64,000 bases of DNA from Streptomyces marincola (GCF_020410765.1 NZ_CP084541.1:5758001-5822000), one strand, 5' to 3'; positions 1-7,928 are shown, numbered from the stretch's first letter. Notes: generated from the sequence alone by a model not told the origin. A program made the numbers and translations.

Positions 1-1
1 C

Positions 2-238
2 TACCCCGCGACACTCGCGGACCGTGAGATCGCCGAGCGCGAGCTGGCGGTGCTGGACGGACTGCTGGCCGCCGGAGTGCCGGACACCGCGGCGCTCGGC
101 CAGTCGATGCTGCTGATCGCCGCCGCGGCCGGCTCGGTCAGCGCGCTCGCGGCCGGGGTGCACCAGTTGCGCCAGGCCGTCGAGCTGTTCGGCGTTCCGC
201 ACCATACGACCGCGAGGAGCCGCCTGACGGGGCGCTGA
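2..238 (+). CDS. Partial hypothetical protein (5' end outside window)
   Basis: The frame is open from base 2 and stops with TGA at 236-238, so only the last 78 residues are present. The visible part is alanine/leucine-rich and helical, with a segment LLIAAAAGSVSAL followed by a conserved-looking VHQLRQAVELFG end. It resembles short uncharacterised Streptomyces proteins (possibly the DUF5955 type), but this is recollection, not a search. No function can be assigned. It is followed 43 bp later by the uric-acid operon on the same strand. Confidence 0.6.
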   Translation, partial: YPATLADREIAERELAVLDGLLAAGVPDTAALGQSMLLIAAAAGSVSALAAGVHQLRQAVELFGVPHHTTARSRLTGR

Positions 239-281
239 CGGGCGGGCGGAGGGCGGACCGTGCGGAGGTTAGGTTGAGCCC

Positions 282-557
282 GTGCGACTGAGACTTGAGT
301 TCACCACCGAGCCGTTCGACCTCGACCGGCCGCCCGCGCACGCGGAGGCGGCGCGGGAGCTGGTGCTGTCCGCGCCGCTCGACTCGGTGGACGTCGGGCC
401 CTTCGGCACCACCGTGGAGGGCGGCGCCGACGAGGTGGTCGAGGTCGTGGGCGGACTGCTGCGCCGCGCCCTCGCCTCGGGCGCCACCCGGATATCCCTC
501 CAGGTGAACGCGCTTCCCGGGGCCGGCGGTGACGACTCGGGAGGAGGAGGCGCGTGA
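282..557 (+). CDS. Thiamine-binding protein, MTH1187/YkoF-like family
   Basis: A 91-residue protein starting at GTG 282. Residues 2-80 carry the family pattern: an N-terminal EFTTEPFDL strand, DVGPFGTTVEG in the middle and GATRISLQVNA near the end, the signature of the MTH1187/DUF77 family. Members form small ferredoxin-like oligomers and some bind thiamine; the physiological role is uncertain. No good ribosome binding site precedes the GTG, but a TAGGTT hexamer lies 6 bp upstream, compatible with a leaderless transcript. It overlaps the next gene by 4 bp (GTGA), so it probably heads the uricase operon. Confidence 0.78.
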   Translation: MRLRLEFTTEPFDLDRPPAHAEAARELVLSAPLDSVDVGPFGTTVEGGADEVVEVVGGLLRRALASGATRISLQVNALPGAGGDDSGGGGA

Positions 558-931
558 GCGAGGGCGGGGCCGGATCTCGCGAGGCGTTCATAGCCGCCCT
601 CGCGCCGCTCGTCGCGGCCATCGGCGGGGAGATGATCGAGCCGGGCCAGGAGCGCGACGACGACGTCCTGCTGGCGTGGGCGGGCGCACCCGCGGTCGCG
701 GTGCGGCTGCCGTTGCTCTCCGCGTCCCTCGAACACGTGCTCGCCGAGCTGGCCAGAACGCACGGCCGCCCCCTGGCCGACCTGGACCGGGCGACGAAGC
801 AGCAGATCGTGCGCCGCCTTGAGGCCCGGGGCGCGTTCGCGATGCGGCACGGCGTGGAGACGGTGGCGGCGGCCCTGGGGGTCAGCCGCTTCACGGTCTA
901 CAACTACCTCAACCGTTCAACAAACTGTTGA
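554..931 (+). CDS. Small helix-turn-helix protein upstream of uricase genes
   Basis: A 125-residue protein starting at GTG 554 within a GTGA overlap; GGAGGAGG just upstream is the ribosome binding site. Residues 1-75 are an unassigned N-terminal domain with a strand-rich APAVAVRLPL segment. Residues 80-123 form a Fis-like helix-turn-helix, with recognition helix region VAAALGVSRFTVYNYL at the very C terminus. Its place immediately before the decarboxylase/uricase genes suggests a local regulator, but no ligand domain is recognised. The stop codon lies inside an inverted repeat (917-931) that may control the downstream genes. Confidence 0.75.
   Translation: MSEGGAGSREAFIAALAPLVAAIGGEMIEPGQERDDDVLLAWAGAPAVAVRLPLLSASLEHVLAELARTHGRPLADLDRATKQQIVRRLEARGAFAMRHGVETVAAALGVSRFTVYNYLNRSTNC
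917..931. promoter_or_regulatory. IclR/AllR-type inverted repeat before uraD-uraH
   Basis: TCAACA-AAC-TGTTGA is a perfect 6-bp dyad with a 3-bp spacer, 33 bp before the uraD-uraH start. It has the same geometry as the dyad between allR and allB (TTCAACG-AAA-CGTTGAA at 14745-14761). It overlaps the stop codon of the preceding HTH gene. AllR is known to control allantoin genes in S. coelicolor; binding to this copy is inferred only from the similarity. Confidence 0.55.
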
Positions 932-963
932 CGTCGTGGCGGGCTGCGGCTTAGCTGTCGGAC

Positions 964-1806
964 ATGACGCTGAGCCCCACGCCCGGCCTCGACTGGATCA
1001 ACGGCGCCGACGAGCGCGCCGTGCGGGCGGCCCTGCGCCGCGCGTGCGCCGCCCCCGAGTGGGCCGCCGCCCTCATCGCCGCACGGCCGTATCCCGACGC
1101 GGAGGCGCTGCTGGCCGCGAGCGACCGGGCCGCGGCCGGCCTGACGGACGCGGGGCTCGCCGAGGCCCTGGGCGGCCATCCGCCGATCGGCCGCCCGGAG
1201 GCGGCGGACGCCGTCTCCGCGCGCGAGCAGAAGGGCATGGCCGGGGCGCCCGACGCGCTCAAGGCGGAGATGCGCGAGCTGAACCGCGTCTACCGGGAAC
1301 GCTTCGGCCACGTCTTCCTGATCTGCGCCACCGGGCTGCCCGCGGAGCGGATGCGGGACGCGCTGCGGGCCAGACTCGGCAACACCCCCGAGCGCGAACG
1401 CGAGGTGGCGCGGGCCGAGCTCGGCAAGATCAACCGGGTGCGGCTGACCCGGCTGGCCGAGTCCACCGCGACCGTTTCCACGCATGTGCTCGACACGGCC
1501 GCCGGGCGGCCCGCGGCCGGGGTGGCGGTGGCCCTGGCGGTGGCCGCCGGGCACGGGGACGGCTGGACCGAGCACGCCGTGGGGCGCACCGACGCCGACG
1601 GCCGCTGCGCGGGGCTGCCGCCGCTGCCGGGCGGCGCGTCGTTCGCGCGCCTCACGTTCGGCACCGGCGCCCGCGCGGCCGGGGACGACGCGGAACCGGC
1701 CTTCTTCCCCGAGGTCAGCACCGCGTTCGCGGTGGTCCCGGGCGAGCACTTCCACGTGCCGCTGCTGCTGAGCCCGTTCGGCTATTCCGTCTACCGAGGG
1801 AGCTGA
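964..1806 (+). CDS. Fused OHCU decarboxylase / 5-hydroxyisourate hydrolase
   Basis: One continuous 280-residue frame contains two enzymes. Residues 1-165 are 2-oxo-4-hydroxy-4-carboxy-5-ureidoimidazoline decarboxylase (UraD): GGHPPIG with likely catalytic His72, SAREQ with Glu88, and FGHVFLICATG. Residues 167-280 are 5-hydroxyisourate hydrolase (UraH, transthyretin-like): VSTHVLD with His174, GRTDADGR, a GEHFHVPLL strand and the diagnostic C-terminal YRGS. There is almost no linker (RLTRLAE-STATVSTH). The pair converts the uricase product 5-hydroxyisourate to S-allantoin. The decarboxylase-hydrolase order matches plant allantoin synthase, while many Streptomyces carry two genes. Uricase follows 5 bp later, with its ribosome binding site (GAGGGAG, 1796-1802) inside the end of this gene. 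Confidence 0.93.
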   Translation: MTLSPTPGLDWINGADERAVRAALRRACAAPEWAAALIAARPYPDAEALLAASDRAAAGLTDAGLAEALGGHPPIGRPEAADAVSAREQKGMAGAPDALKAEMRELNRVYRERFGHVFLICATGLPAERMRDALRARLGNTPEREREVARAELGKINRVRLTRLAESTATVSTHVLDTAAGRPAAGVAVALAVAAGHGDGWTEHAVGRTDADGRCAGLPPLPGGASFARLTFGTGARAAGDDAEPAFFPEVSTAFAVVPGEHFHVPLLLSPFGYSVYRGS

Positions 1807-1811
1807 TCGCC

Positions 1812-2702
1812 GTGCCGCCCACACTCGGCCAGAACCAGTACGGCAAGGCGGAGACCCGCGTCGTCCGCGTCACGCGCGAGGGCCAGGTGCACCATGTGCG
1901 CGACCTGAACGTGTCGGTGGCGCTCTCGGGCGACCTCGCCGAGGTGCACCTCGCGGGGTCCAACGCGGCCGTGCTGCCGACCGACACGATGAAGAACACG
2001 GTGTACGCGTTCGCGCGTGAGCACGGCATCGCCTCGCCCGAGGCGTTCGGCGAACTCCTCGCGCGGCACTTCGTGGGCACCCAGCCGGCCATCCACCGCG
2101 CCCGGGTGCGGATCGCGGAGTACGCCTGGGACCGGGTGCCGACGCCGGGGGAGGGGGCGCACTCCTTCGTGCGCGCCGGCGGCGGGACGCGGACGGCGCA
2201 GGTCACGTGCGACGACACGGGCGTGCGGACGCTCGGCGGGCTGACCGGGCTGACCGTCATGAACACCACGGACTCGGAGTTCCGCGGCTTCGTCAGGGAC
2301 CGGTTCACCACGCTGCCCGAGGCCGACGACCGGCTCCTGGCCACGGACGTCACCGCGGTGTGGCGGTACGCCGCCGCGCCGGAGGACTGGGACGCGGCCC
2401 ACGGAAACGTGCGCGACCGGCTGCTCGGCGCCTTCGCGGGCACGTACTCGCGGTCGCTCCAGCAGACGCTTTTCGCCATGGGTACCGCGGTGATCGAGAA
2501 TGTGCCACAAATCGACGAGATCCGGTTGTCCTTGCCGAATAAGCACCATTTCCTCGTTGATCTCGAACCATTCGGCATGAGCAACGCGGGTCCCGACGGG
2601 GCCGTCTACATCGCCGCCGACCGCCCGTACGGACTGATCGAGGCGACCGTGCTGCGCGATGGCGCGCCGTCCCTCATTCCCGTCGACCTGACCGCCCCGT
2701 AA
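1812..2702 (+). CDS. Uricase (urate oxidase, factor-independent)
   Basis: A 296-residue protein, the normal length for uricase, starting at GTG 1812, 9 bp after GAGGGAG. It oxidises urate to 5-hydroxyisourate with O2, without cofactor. Diagnostic segments are GQNQYGKAETRV (Lys12), NVSVALSGD, LPTDTMKNTVYAF (Thr57), SLQQTLFAMG, PNKHHFLVDLEPFG with the catalytic His, and AADRPYGLIEATV. Lys, Thr and His correspond to the catalytic triad of fungal uricase. Codons around 2500-2580 are clearly less GC-rich than the rest of the operon. The product passes to the UraD-UraH fusion encoded just upstream. Confidence 0.97.
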   Translation: MPPTLGQNQYGKAETRVVRVTREGQVHHVRDLNVSVALSGDLAEVHLAGSNAAVLPTDTMKNTVYAFAREHGIASPEAFGELLARHFVGTQPAIHRARVRIAEYAWDRVPTPGEGAHSFVRAGGGTRTAQVTCDDTGVRTLGGLTGLTVMNTTDSEFRGFVRDRFTTLPEADDRLLATDVTAVWRYAAAPEDWDAAHGNVRDRLLGAFAGTYSRSLQQTLFAMGTAVIENVPQIDEIRLSLPNKHHFLVDLEPFGMSNAGPDGAVYIAADRPYGLIEATVLRDGAPSLIPVDLTAP

Positions 2703-2718
2703 AATTGGAGGTCACTTC

Positions 2719-4095
2719 GTGACAGCCCCGCAGCGAATCGTGATCGAAAACTGCGCCATTGCGACCGTTGATGCGGACGAAACGGAGTATGCCACCGGTC
2801 ATGTGGTCATCGCGGACCAGCACATCGAGGCGGTGGGCCCCGGCCCCGCGCCCGCGGACCTGCCCGGTGTCACCCGCCGCGTCGACGGCACGGGGCACCT
2901 GGCCACGCCAGGGCTGGTCAACACCCACCACCACTTCTACCAGTGGCTGACCAGGGGACTCGCCCAGGACGCCAACCTGTTCGACTGGCTGACCGCCCTC
3001 TACCCCGTGTGGGCCAGGATCGACGAGCCGATGGTCCACGCCGCGGCCCAGGCCTCGCTGGCCATGATGGCCCGCGGCGGCGTCACCACCGCGGCCGACC
3101 ACCACTACGTGTTCCCGCGCGGGGCCGGCGACCTGTTCGGCGCCGAGATCAGGGCGGCCCGCGAGACGGGCCTGCGGTTCACCGCGACCCGCGGCTCCAT
3201 GGACCTCGGCGAGTCCGACGGCGGACTGCCCCCCGACTTCGCCGTGGAGTCGACCGAGGAGGCGCTGCGCGCCACGGAGCAGGCGGTGCGCGAGCACCAC
3301 GACCCGGCGCCCGGCTCGATGCTGCGCGTCGCCGTCGCCCCCTGCTCGCCGTTCTCCGTCACCACGGAACTCATGCGGGAGTCGGCCGCGCTCGCCAGGC
3401 GCCTCGGCGTCCGGCTGCACACCCACGGCTCGGAGACCGTGGAGGAGGCGGACTTCTGCCGCCGGCGGTTCGGCATGGGGCCGACCGCGTACTTCGAGTC
3501 CGTCGGCTGGCTGGGCGAGGACGTGTGGATGGCCCACTGCGTCCACATGGACGACGAGGACGTGGCGGCGTTCGCCCGCACCCGCACCGGCGTCGCCCAC
3601 TGCCCCTCCTCCAACGCCAGGCTGGCCGCGGGCATCGCCCGCGTCCCCGACCTGCTCGCGGCGGGCGTCCCGGTCGGGCTCGGCGTCGACGGCACCGCGT
3701 CCAACGAGGCGGGCGAACTGCGCACGGAACTGCGCAACGCCCTGCTCGTGGCCCGCCTCGGCCCGCACCGCGAACGCGCCCTCACCGCCCGCCAGGCCCT
3801 GCGCCTGGGCACCCGCGGCGGCGCCGAAGTCCTCGGCCGCGACGGCGAGATCGGCTCCCTGGCGCCCGGCAGGCTCGCCGACCTGGTGCTGTGGCGGATC
3901 GACGGCCTCGGCCACTCGACCATCGCCGACCCGGTCGCCGCCCTCGTCCTCGGCCCCCCGGCCCCCGTCACCCTCTCGCTGGTGAACGGCGTCCCCGTGG
4001 TCGAGGACGACCGCCTGCTGACCGTCGACGAGGACACCGTGGCCCGCGCCGCGCGTACCCAGGCCCGCAGACTGGCCGACGCCGCCGCCGGCTGA
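2719..4095 (+). CDS. 8-oxoguanine deaminase-like amidohydrolase
   Basis: A 458-residue amidohydrolase (cytosine-deaminase/AtzB-like subgroup) starting at GTG 2719, 9 bp after GGAG and 16 bp after uricase. Metal ligands are visible: VNTHHHFYQ (residues about 73-81), HTHGSE, MAHCVHMDDED, and VAHCPSSNARLA...VGLGVDGTASNE with the catalytic Asp. These segments match 8-oxoguanine deaminases, which convert 8-oxoguanine to urate and so feed uricase directly. Related enzymes act on guanine, hydroxyatrazine or other purine-like compounds, so the exact substrate is inferred from the operon context. Confidence 0.82.
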   Translation: MTAPQRIVIENCAIATVDADETEYATGHVVIADQHIEAVGPGPAPADLPGVTRRVDGTGHLATPGLVNTHHHFYQWLTRGLAQDANLFDWLTALYPVWARIDEPMVHAAAQASLAMMARGGVTTAADHHYVFPRGAGDLFGAEIRAARETGLRFTATRGSMDLGESDGGLPPDFAVESTEEALRATEQAVREHHDPAPGSMLRVAVAPCSPFSVTTELMRESAALARRLGVRLHTHGSETVEEADFCRRRFGMGPTAYFESVGWLGEDVWMAHCVHMDDEDVAAFARTRTGVAHCPSSNARLAAGIARVPDLLAAGVPVGLGVDGTASNEAGELRTELRNALLVARLGPHRERALTARQALRLGTRGGAEVLGRDGEIGSLAPGRLADLVLWRIDGLGHSTIADPVAALVLGPPAPVTLSLVNGVPVVEDDRLLTVDEDTVARAARTQARRLADAAAG

Positions 4096-4205
4096 ACGGG
4101 CGCGCCCCGGCCCTGAGGACCGCGCGCGGGCGCGCGCCGGGAATTTCACGCGCTCGCAATGTGCCGCAATGGAGTTGCCCCCGCCCGCGGTTGCAGGATC
4201 GGCCC

Positions 4206-5465
4206 ATGACCATGGACGAGACAGCCTACGACCGCCGCCGGCTGCGCCAGTGGCTCGCGGGCACCGCCCGCGCCGACGGCATTGACCGGCGCGACCTGCT
4301 CCGGCTGCTCGCCGGCGCGGGCGCCCTCACCGCGCTCACCGGGCTCGGCGCGCCCACGGCGCGCGCCGCCGCCCCCACGGCCGCGAGCGGCATCGTCAAG
4401 GCGCTGCCCGAGGACAGGTTCACGGTGCGCGGCACCAACGCGGAGACCCGTTTCCCCGCGCTGCGCGGCACCGGCAGGCTCACCCCGAACGACCTGTTCT
4501 TCGTCCGCAACCACACGGCCACCCCGGCCATCGACGCCGCGACCTGGCGGCTGACGGTCTGGGGCAGCGGACTGCGCGGCGGCCCGCGCACGTTCGGGCT
4601 CGACGACCTGCGCCGCATGCCGGCCACGGAACACGAGGCGTTCGTGGAGTGCGCGGGCAACGGCCGCAGCAACTTCACCACCCAGCAGGGCCAAACGGTC
4701 TCCGGCACCGCCTGGACGCTCGGCGCCATCGGCGTGGCCCGCTGGCGCGGCGTCCGGCTGGCCGAGGTGCTGCGGCGGGCGGGCCTGGCGCGTGGCGCGG
4801 TCGACGTCCAACCGCGCGGCCTCGACGCCGAGTTCTCCTCGGGCGGCGTGAACCTGGGGCGCGTGCGCCGCCCGCTGCCGCTCGCGAAGGCACTCGATGA
4901 CGTGCTGCTGGTGCACGAGATGAACGGCGAGCCGCTGCCGCCCGACCACGGCCACCCGGTGCGGGTCCTCGTGCCGTCCTGGGTCGGCATCGCGTCGATC
5001 AAGTGGGTCGGCGACATCGAGGTCTCGGCCGAGCCGCTGTACTCGCCGTGGAACACCGACCTCTACCGCCTGTTCGGACCCGCCCATCCCGACGGGGGCA
5101 GCGCGCCGCTGACCCGGCAGACCGTCAAGAGCGCGTTCGAACTCGACCGGGGCGCGGTGTTCGCGGCCGGCCGCACCCACCGGCTGACCGGGCGTTCCTG
5201 GTCGGGGGCCGGCCGGGTGAGCCGAGTGGAGGTCAGCACGGACGGCGGCGCGCGCTGGCGGCCCGCCCGCCTCCACGACCGGCCGCGCCGCGACTCGTGG
5301 GTGCGCTGGTCCGCCGACTGGACGCCCCGCGCGGCGGGCCCGGCCGAACTGCTGGCCCGCGCCACGGACGAGGAGGGCACCACCCAGCCGGAGCGCACCG
5401 AGTTCAACGAGCAGGGCTACCTGTTCGCGGCGGTGGTCAGGCACCCGGTGACGGTGACGGCCTGA
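4206..5465 (+). CDS. Exported sulfite-oxidase-like molybdopterin enzyme
   Basis: A 419-residue protein. Residues about 25-57 look like a Tat signal: IDRRDLLRLLAGAGAL, a hydrophobic stretch, then a PTARAAA cleavage region. The sulfite oxidase Moco domain follows, with the molybdenum-ligating Cys in FVECAGNGRSNF, then VLVPSWVGIASIKWVGDIEV. The C-terminal Moco dimerisation domain spans about 300-415 and includes the typical FNEQGYLF end. There is no haem domain, so an external electron acceptor is needed. Start ATG 4206 (second ATG at 4212) follows AGGA at 8 bp. It stands 110 bp after the deaminase and may have its own promoter; a link to purine breakdown is not evident. Confidence 0.88.
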   Translation: MTMDETAYDRRRLRQWLAGTARADGIDRRDLLRLLAGAGALTALTGLGAPTARAAAPTAASGIVKALPEDRFTVRGTNAETRFPALRGTGRLTPNDLFFVRNHTATPAIDAATWRLTVWGSGLRGGPRTFGLDDLRRMPATEHEAFVECAGNGRSNFTTQQGQTVSGTAWTLGAIGVARWRGVRLAEVLRRAGLARGAVDVQPRGLDAEFSSGGVNLGRVRRPLPLAKALDDVLLVHEMNGEPLPPDHGHPVRVLVPSWVGIASIKWVGDIEVSAEPLYSPWNTDLYRLFGPAHPDGGSAPLTRQTVKSAFELDRGAVFAAGRTHRLTGRSWSGAGRVSRVEVSTDGGARWRPARLHDRPRRDSWVRWSADWTPRAAGPAELLARATDEEGTTQPERTEFNEQGYLFAAVVRHPVTVTA

Positions 5466-5490
5466 CCGCACCCGCCGAACGGGCCGGTCA
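5463..5490. terminator. Bidirectional hairpin between convergent genes
   Basis: TGACCG (5463-5468) pairs with CGGTCA (5485-5490), and inner CCC (5471-5473) pairs with GGG (5481-5483). It spans the stop codons of the sulfite oxidase-like gene and the converging small gene, a compact two-way terminator. Confidence 0.5.
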
Positions 5491-5712
5491 GCGGCGTCTG
5501 CTCCCCACCCGGGGGTCGACGCGCCGGGCGGCCCACAGCACGGTGGTGCGCTGCATCGTGAACGTCTCGCCGGTGGTGAAGAGGAGACGTTTGCGCCCCG
5601 AGCCGGCGGCGGCCATGTCGTGGACGGTGAAACCCTGGCCCCCGATCATGACCTGATCCCCGACGGCCACCGTGGTCGCGTCGATCTCCACGGACACCAG
5701 GACGCCCTTCAC
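5488..5712 (-). CDS. Small conserved hypothetical protein
   Basis: A 74-residue protein starting at GTG 5712 within a GTGA overlap with the upstream Cys-rich gene; GAGGAG lies 5 bp before the start. The sequence suggests a small beta fold: VSVEIDATTVAVGDQVMIGG, then GRKRLLFTTGETFTM and a basic tail. Similar small proteins occur next to HTH/TPR regulators in Streptomyces, from general familiarity. No function is assigned. It forms a two-gene unit with 5709-5987, divergent from the regulator at 6162. Confidence 0.7.
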   Translation of the reverse strand: MKGVLVSVEIDATTVAVGDQVMIGGQGFTVHDMAAAGSGRKRLLFTTGETFTMQRTTVLWAARRVDPRVGSRRR

Positions 5713-5987
5713 GACCGCTCCTCGCACGCCGGGGCGCAGGCCAGCAGCCGGTAGCCGCGCACGGTGGCCAGCAGGCGGGCCGGGCGGCGCCGCAGCCCGC
5801 ATCGGCACAGGACACAGGCGTCACCGGCGCGCTGCCGGGGCGACAGGTCGCGCTCGACGTCCACCCCGGCCAGCGGGTCGGGCCCGCTCCCGGGCGGACA
5901 GACGTGATGGTCACCCTCGACGTACATGTAAGGGCAGTGCGGGCAGTCGACCAACGACCCCACCACCGGCGGCAGTTCAGGAGCCAT
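5709..5987 (-). CDS. Small cysteine-rich hypothetical protein
   Basis: A 92-residue protein starting at ATG 5987, 8 bp after GGGAG. It has cysteine pairs in a zinc-ribbon-like arrangement: DCPHC near residue 15, a single Cys in HHVCPPG, CVLCRCG around residue 67, and CAPAC at the end. Metal binding is inferred from this spacing. Its last codon overlaps the start of the next small gene. The divergent HTH/TPR regulator begins 175 bp away, so the pair may be its target. Confidence 0.7.
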   Translation of the reverse strand: MAPELPPVVGSLVDCPHCPYMYVEGDHHVCPPGSGPDPLAGVDVERDLSPRQRAGDACVLCRCGLRRRPARLLATVRGYRLLACAPACEERS

Positions 5988-6161
5988 CGCAGAGCCTCCC
6001 TGGCGGTTGAACAAGACGCTGCCAAGGTGCCGGTCCCGTCGGCGCGCTCGAAAGGACAGTGGCCCGCCGGGCTACTTCACAGCAGCAGGACATTTCCCGT
6101 GACACCGGGTGATCGGCGCATCACCGTCGATACTCTGCTCGCGACAGAGCAGAGGGAGCCG

Positions 6162-7445
6162 ATGGCACGTACTCAGCCCAATCGCACACTCCACCACGTG
6201 ATGGCGGAGGCTGGCTACACGCATGAGGGCCTGGCGGAGAAAGTCAACGACGAGGTCGAACGACTCCTCGGCAAGCCCGGCAGTACGTCCGCGCGTGTGG
6301 TCCGCCGCTGGCTGTCCGGTGAGGTGGCCTGGCCTCGGGAGCACAGTCGGCGGGCCCTGGAGGCGCTGTTCGGACGGTCGGCTCTCGATCTGGGGTTTCG
6401 GCAGGCCGACGGGGGGCGAGATTCAGAGCAGGTCCCCGCTCAGGGGCCGAGCCGACGTCAGGAACCGCCCGTGCTTCGTCGTCACTTCGTCGTTGGGCTG
6501 ACCGGTGGCCTTCTCACGCTTCCCTCCCTCCCCGATGCCGGGAGGCTGGGCATGACGGACGTGGGGCGGGTCCGCGCGGTGGCCGTCCGGCTGCAACAGC
6601 TGGACGACCGCCATGGCGGCGCGGACCTCGCCGATGTCGCCGCTCGCTATGTGGAGCACATCGAGTCGGCGGTGCGTTCCTGCACCTTCGGGGACCGAAC
6701 GCGGACCGGTCTGTACCAGGCCCTCGGCGAGGTGGCCAGTTCCGCGGGATGGCTCAGCTATGACGCCGGGCGGCAGCGGCAGGCGCGGGGCTGGTGGGAC
6801 GCCGCGCTGCGCTACGCACTCCTGGCGGACGACAGAAATCTCCAGACGCGGATCTGGTCGTCGATGTCCGACCAGGCGACCGCGTTGGGGCACGGCAACG
6901 AGGGAATCGCCATCGCCCGCGTCGCGCTGGACGCGACGCGGGGCAGGCGGGAGGGGAAGCTGTCCGCCCTGCTCCATACCCGGGTGGCCGACGGGCACGC
7001 CGCGCAGGGCGACCGCGGGCCGTGCGCCCGGTCCCTGCTGCGCGCCGAACGGGCCTACGACCAGGGTGTGCAGGAGGATTCCGCGCACTGGCTGAGCTTC
7101 TTCAACGCCGGAGAGGTCTCTGCCGCCACCGCGCTCTGCCAGGCGGATCTCGGCCAGTACCCGGCCGCGGTGAAGGCGGCCAGGCACTCCCTCGCGGTCA
7201 TCCGGGAAACCCCCCTGCGGCGCAACACGTTCTCCGCCCACGTCCGCCTGGCGCGTTGCCTCGCCGGTGCGGGGGAGTTCGAGGAGGCGCTCGCGGTGGG
7301 GCACCAAGCCCTCGACGTGCTGCCCGGCGTCCGCAGTCCGCGCGTGGAGGACCGGTTGCGGCAGCTCCGCACCGACCTGCTCGACCGGGGCGTGCGGGGC
7401 GCCGAGGACTTCTCCGCACGCTACGAGGCGGTGCGGGCGGGGTGA
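6162..7445 (+). CDS. XRE-like regulator with TPR-type C-terminal domain
   Basis: A 427-residue protein; ATG 6162 lies just after GAGGGAG. Residues 1-70 are a Cro/CI-like helix-turn-helix (LHHVMAEAGYTHEGLAEKVN, then VVRRWLSGEVAWPREHSRRA). A linker with RRHFVVGLTGGLLTLPSLPD follows at about 105-130. From about 145 to the end are helical repeats resembling tetratricopeptide repeats, with Leu/Ala/Arg pairs. This architecture is common in Streptomyces regulators of development or small accessory loci. It overlaps the following GNAT gene by 4 bp and is divergent from the small Cys-rich pair, its likeliest target. Confidence 0.82.
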   Translation: MARTQPNRTLHHVMAEAGYTHEGLAEKVNDEVERLLGKPGSTSARVVRRWLSGEVAWPREHSRRALEALFGRSALDLGFRQADGGRDSEQVPAQGPSRRQEPPVLRRHFVVGLTGGLLTLPSLPDAGRLGMTDVGRVRAVAVRLQQLDDRHGGADLADVAARYVEHIESAVRSCTFGDRTRTGLYQALGEVASSAGWLSYDAGRQRQARGWWDAALRYALLADDRNLQTRIWSSMSDQATALGHGNEGIAIARVALDATRGRREGKLSALLHTRVADGHAAQGDRGPCARSLLRAERAYDQGVQEDSAHWLSFFNAGEVSAATALCQADLGQYPAAVKAARHSLAVIRETPLRRNTFSAHVRLARCLAGAGEFEEALAVGHQALDVLPGVRSPRVEDRLRQLRTDLLDRGVRGAEDFSARYEAVRAG

Positions 7446-7927
7446 CCCCGGCCGAGGTGACGACGACCCACTACACCCGTGAGCAGCTGCCGCAGGTGCG
7501 CGGCACCATCGTCGAGGTGTACTCCGAGGTGTATGCGGACGACATCGCCCGCGACCCGTTCTTCTCGCTGGAACGGTTCGAGGAACGGCTCGCGGCGCAC
7601 ACCTCGGCTCCCGGCTGGGCCTGCGTCGTGGCCGCGACCGGGACCGATGTCGCGGGCTTCACCTACGGTTTCGCCGACGGGGACGGCACCACGTTCAAGC
7701 TCTGCGAGAACATGCTCCGCGCCCCCTGGCGCGGTCGCGGGATCTCCCGCGTGATGCACGACGCGTTGACGCGCCGCCGGGAGGAACGGGTCGCCCAACT
7801 GCTGGTGCGCCGGGAACGGCCGCGCCTGCGGGCGCTGTACGAGAGCTGGGGGTACGCGCGCACCGGCGAGCAAGTGCCGTTCCCCGACGCGCCGTTGTAC
7901 GACGTGATGACGCTGCCGCTGCGCTGA
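7442..7927 (+). CDS. GNAT family N-acetyltransferase
   Basis: A 161-residue protein starting at GTG 7442 in a GTGA overlap with the HTH/TPR regulator, so the two are translationally coupled. GNAT features are the strand ACVVAATGTDVAGFTYG, the acetyl-CoA pyrophosphate loop region APWRGRGISRVMHDAL, and the late LYESWGYARTGE motif. The acyl acceptor is unknown. Confidence 0.85.
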   Translation: MTPAEVTTTHYTREQLPQVRGTIVEVYSEVYADDIARDPFFSLERFEERLAAHTSAPGWACVVAATGTDVAGFTYGFADGDGTTFKLCENMLRAPWRGRGISRVMHDALTRRREERVAQLLVRRERPRLRALYESWGYARTGEQVPFPDAPLYDVMTLPLR

Positions 7928-7928
7928 G

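Noticed and set aside
819..1811. Upstream extension of the uricase frame
   Set aside because: It runs through the UraD-UraH gene in another frame and is Arg-rich; uricase homology begins at GTG 1812 after a ribosome binding site.
904..1824. Long minus-strand ORF opposite uraD-uraH
   Set aside because: Codon bias and conserved motifs support only the plus strand.
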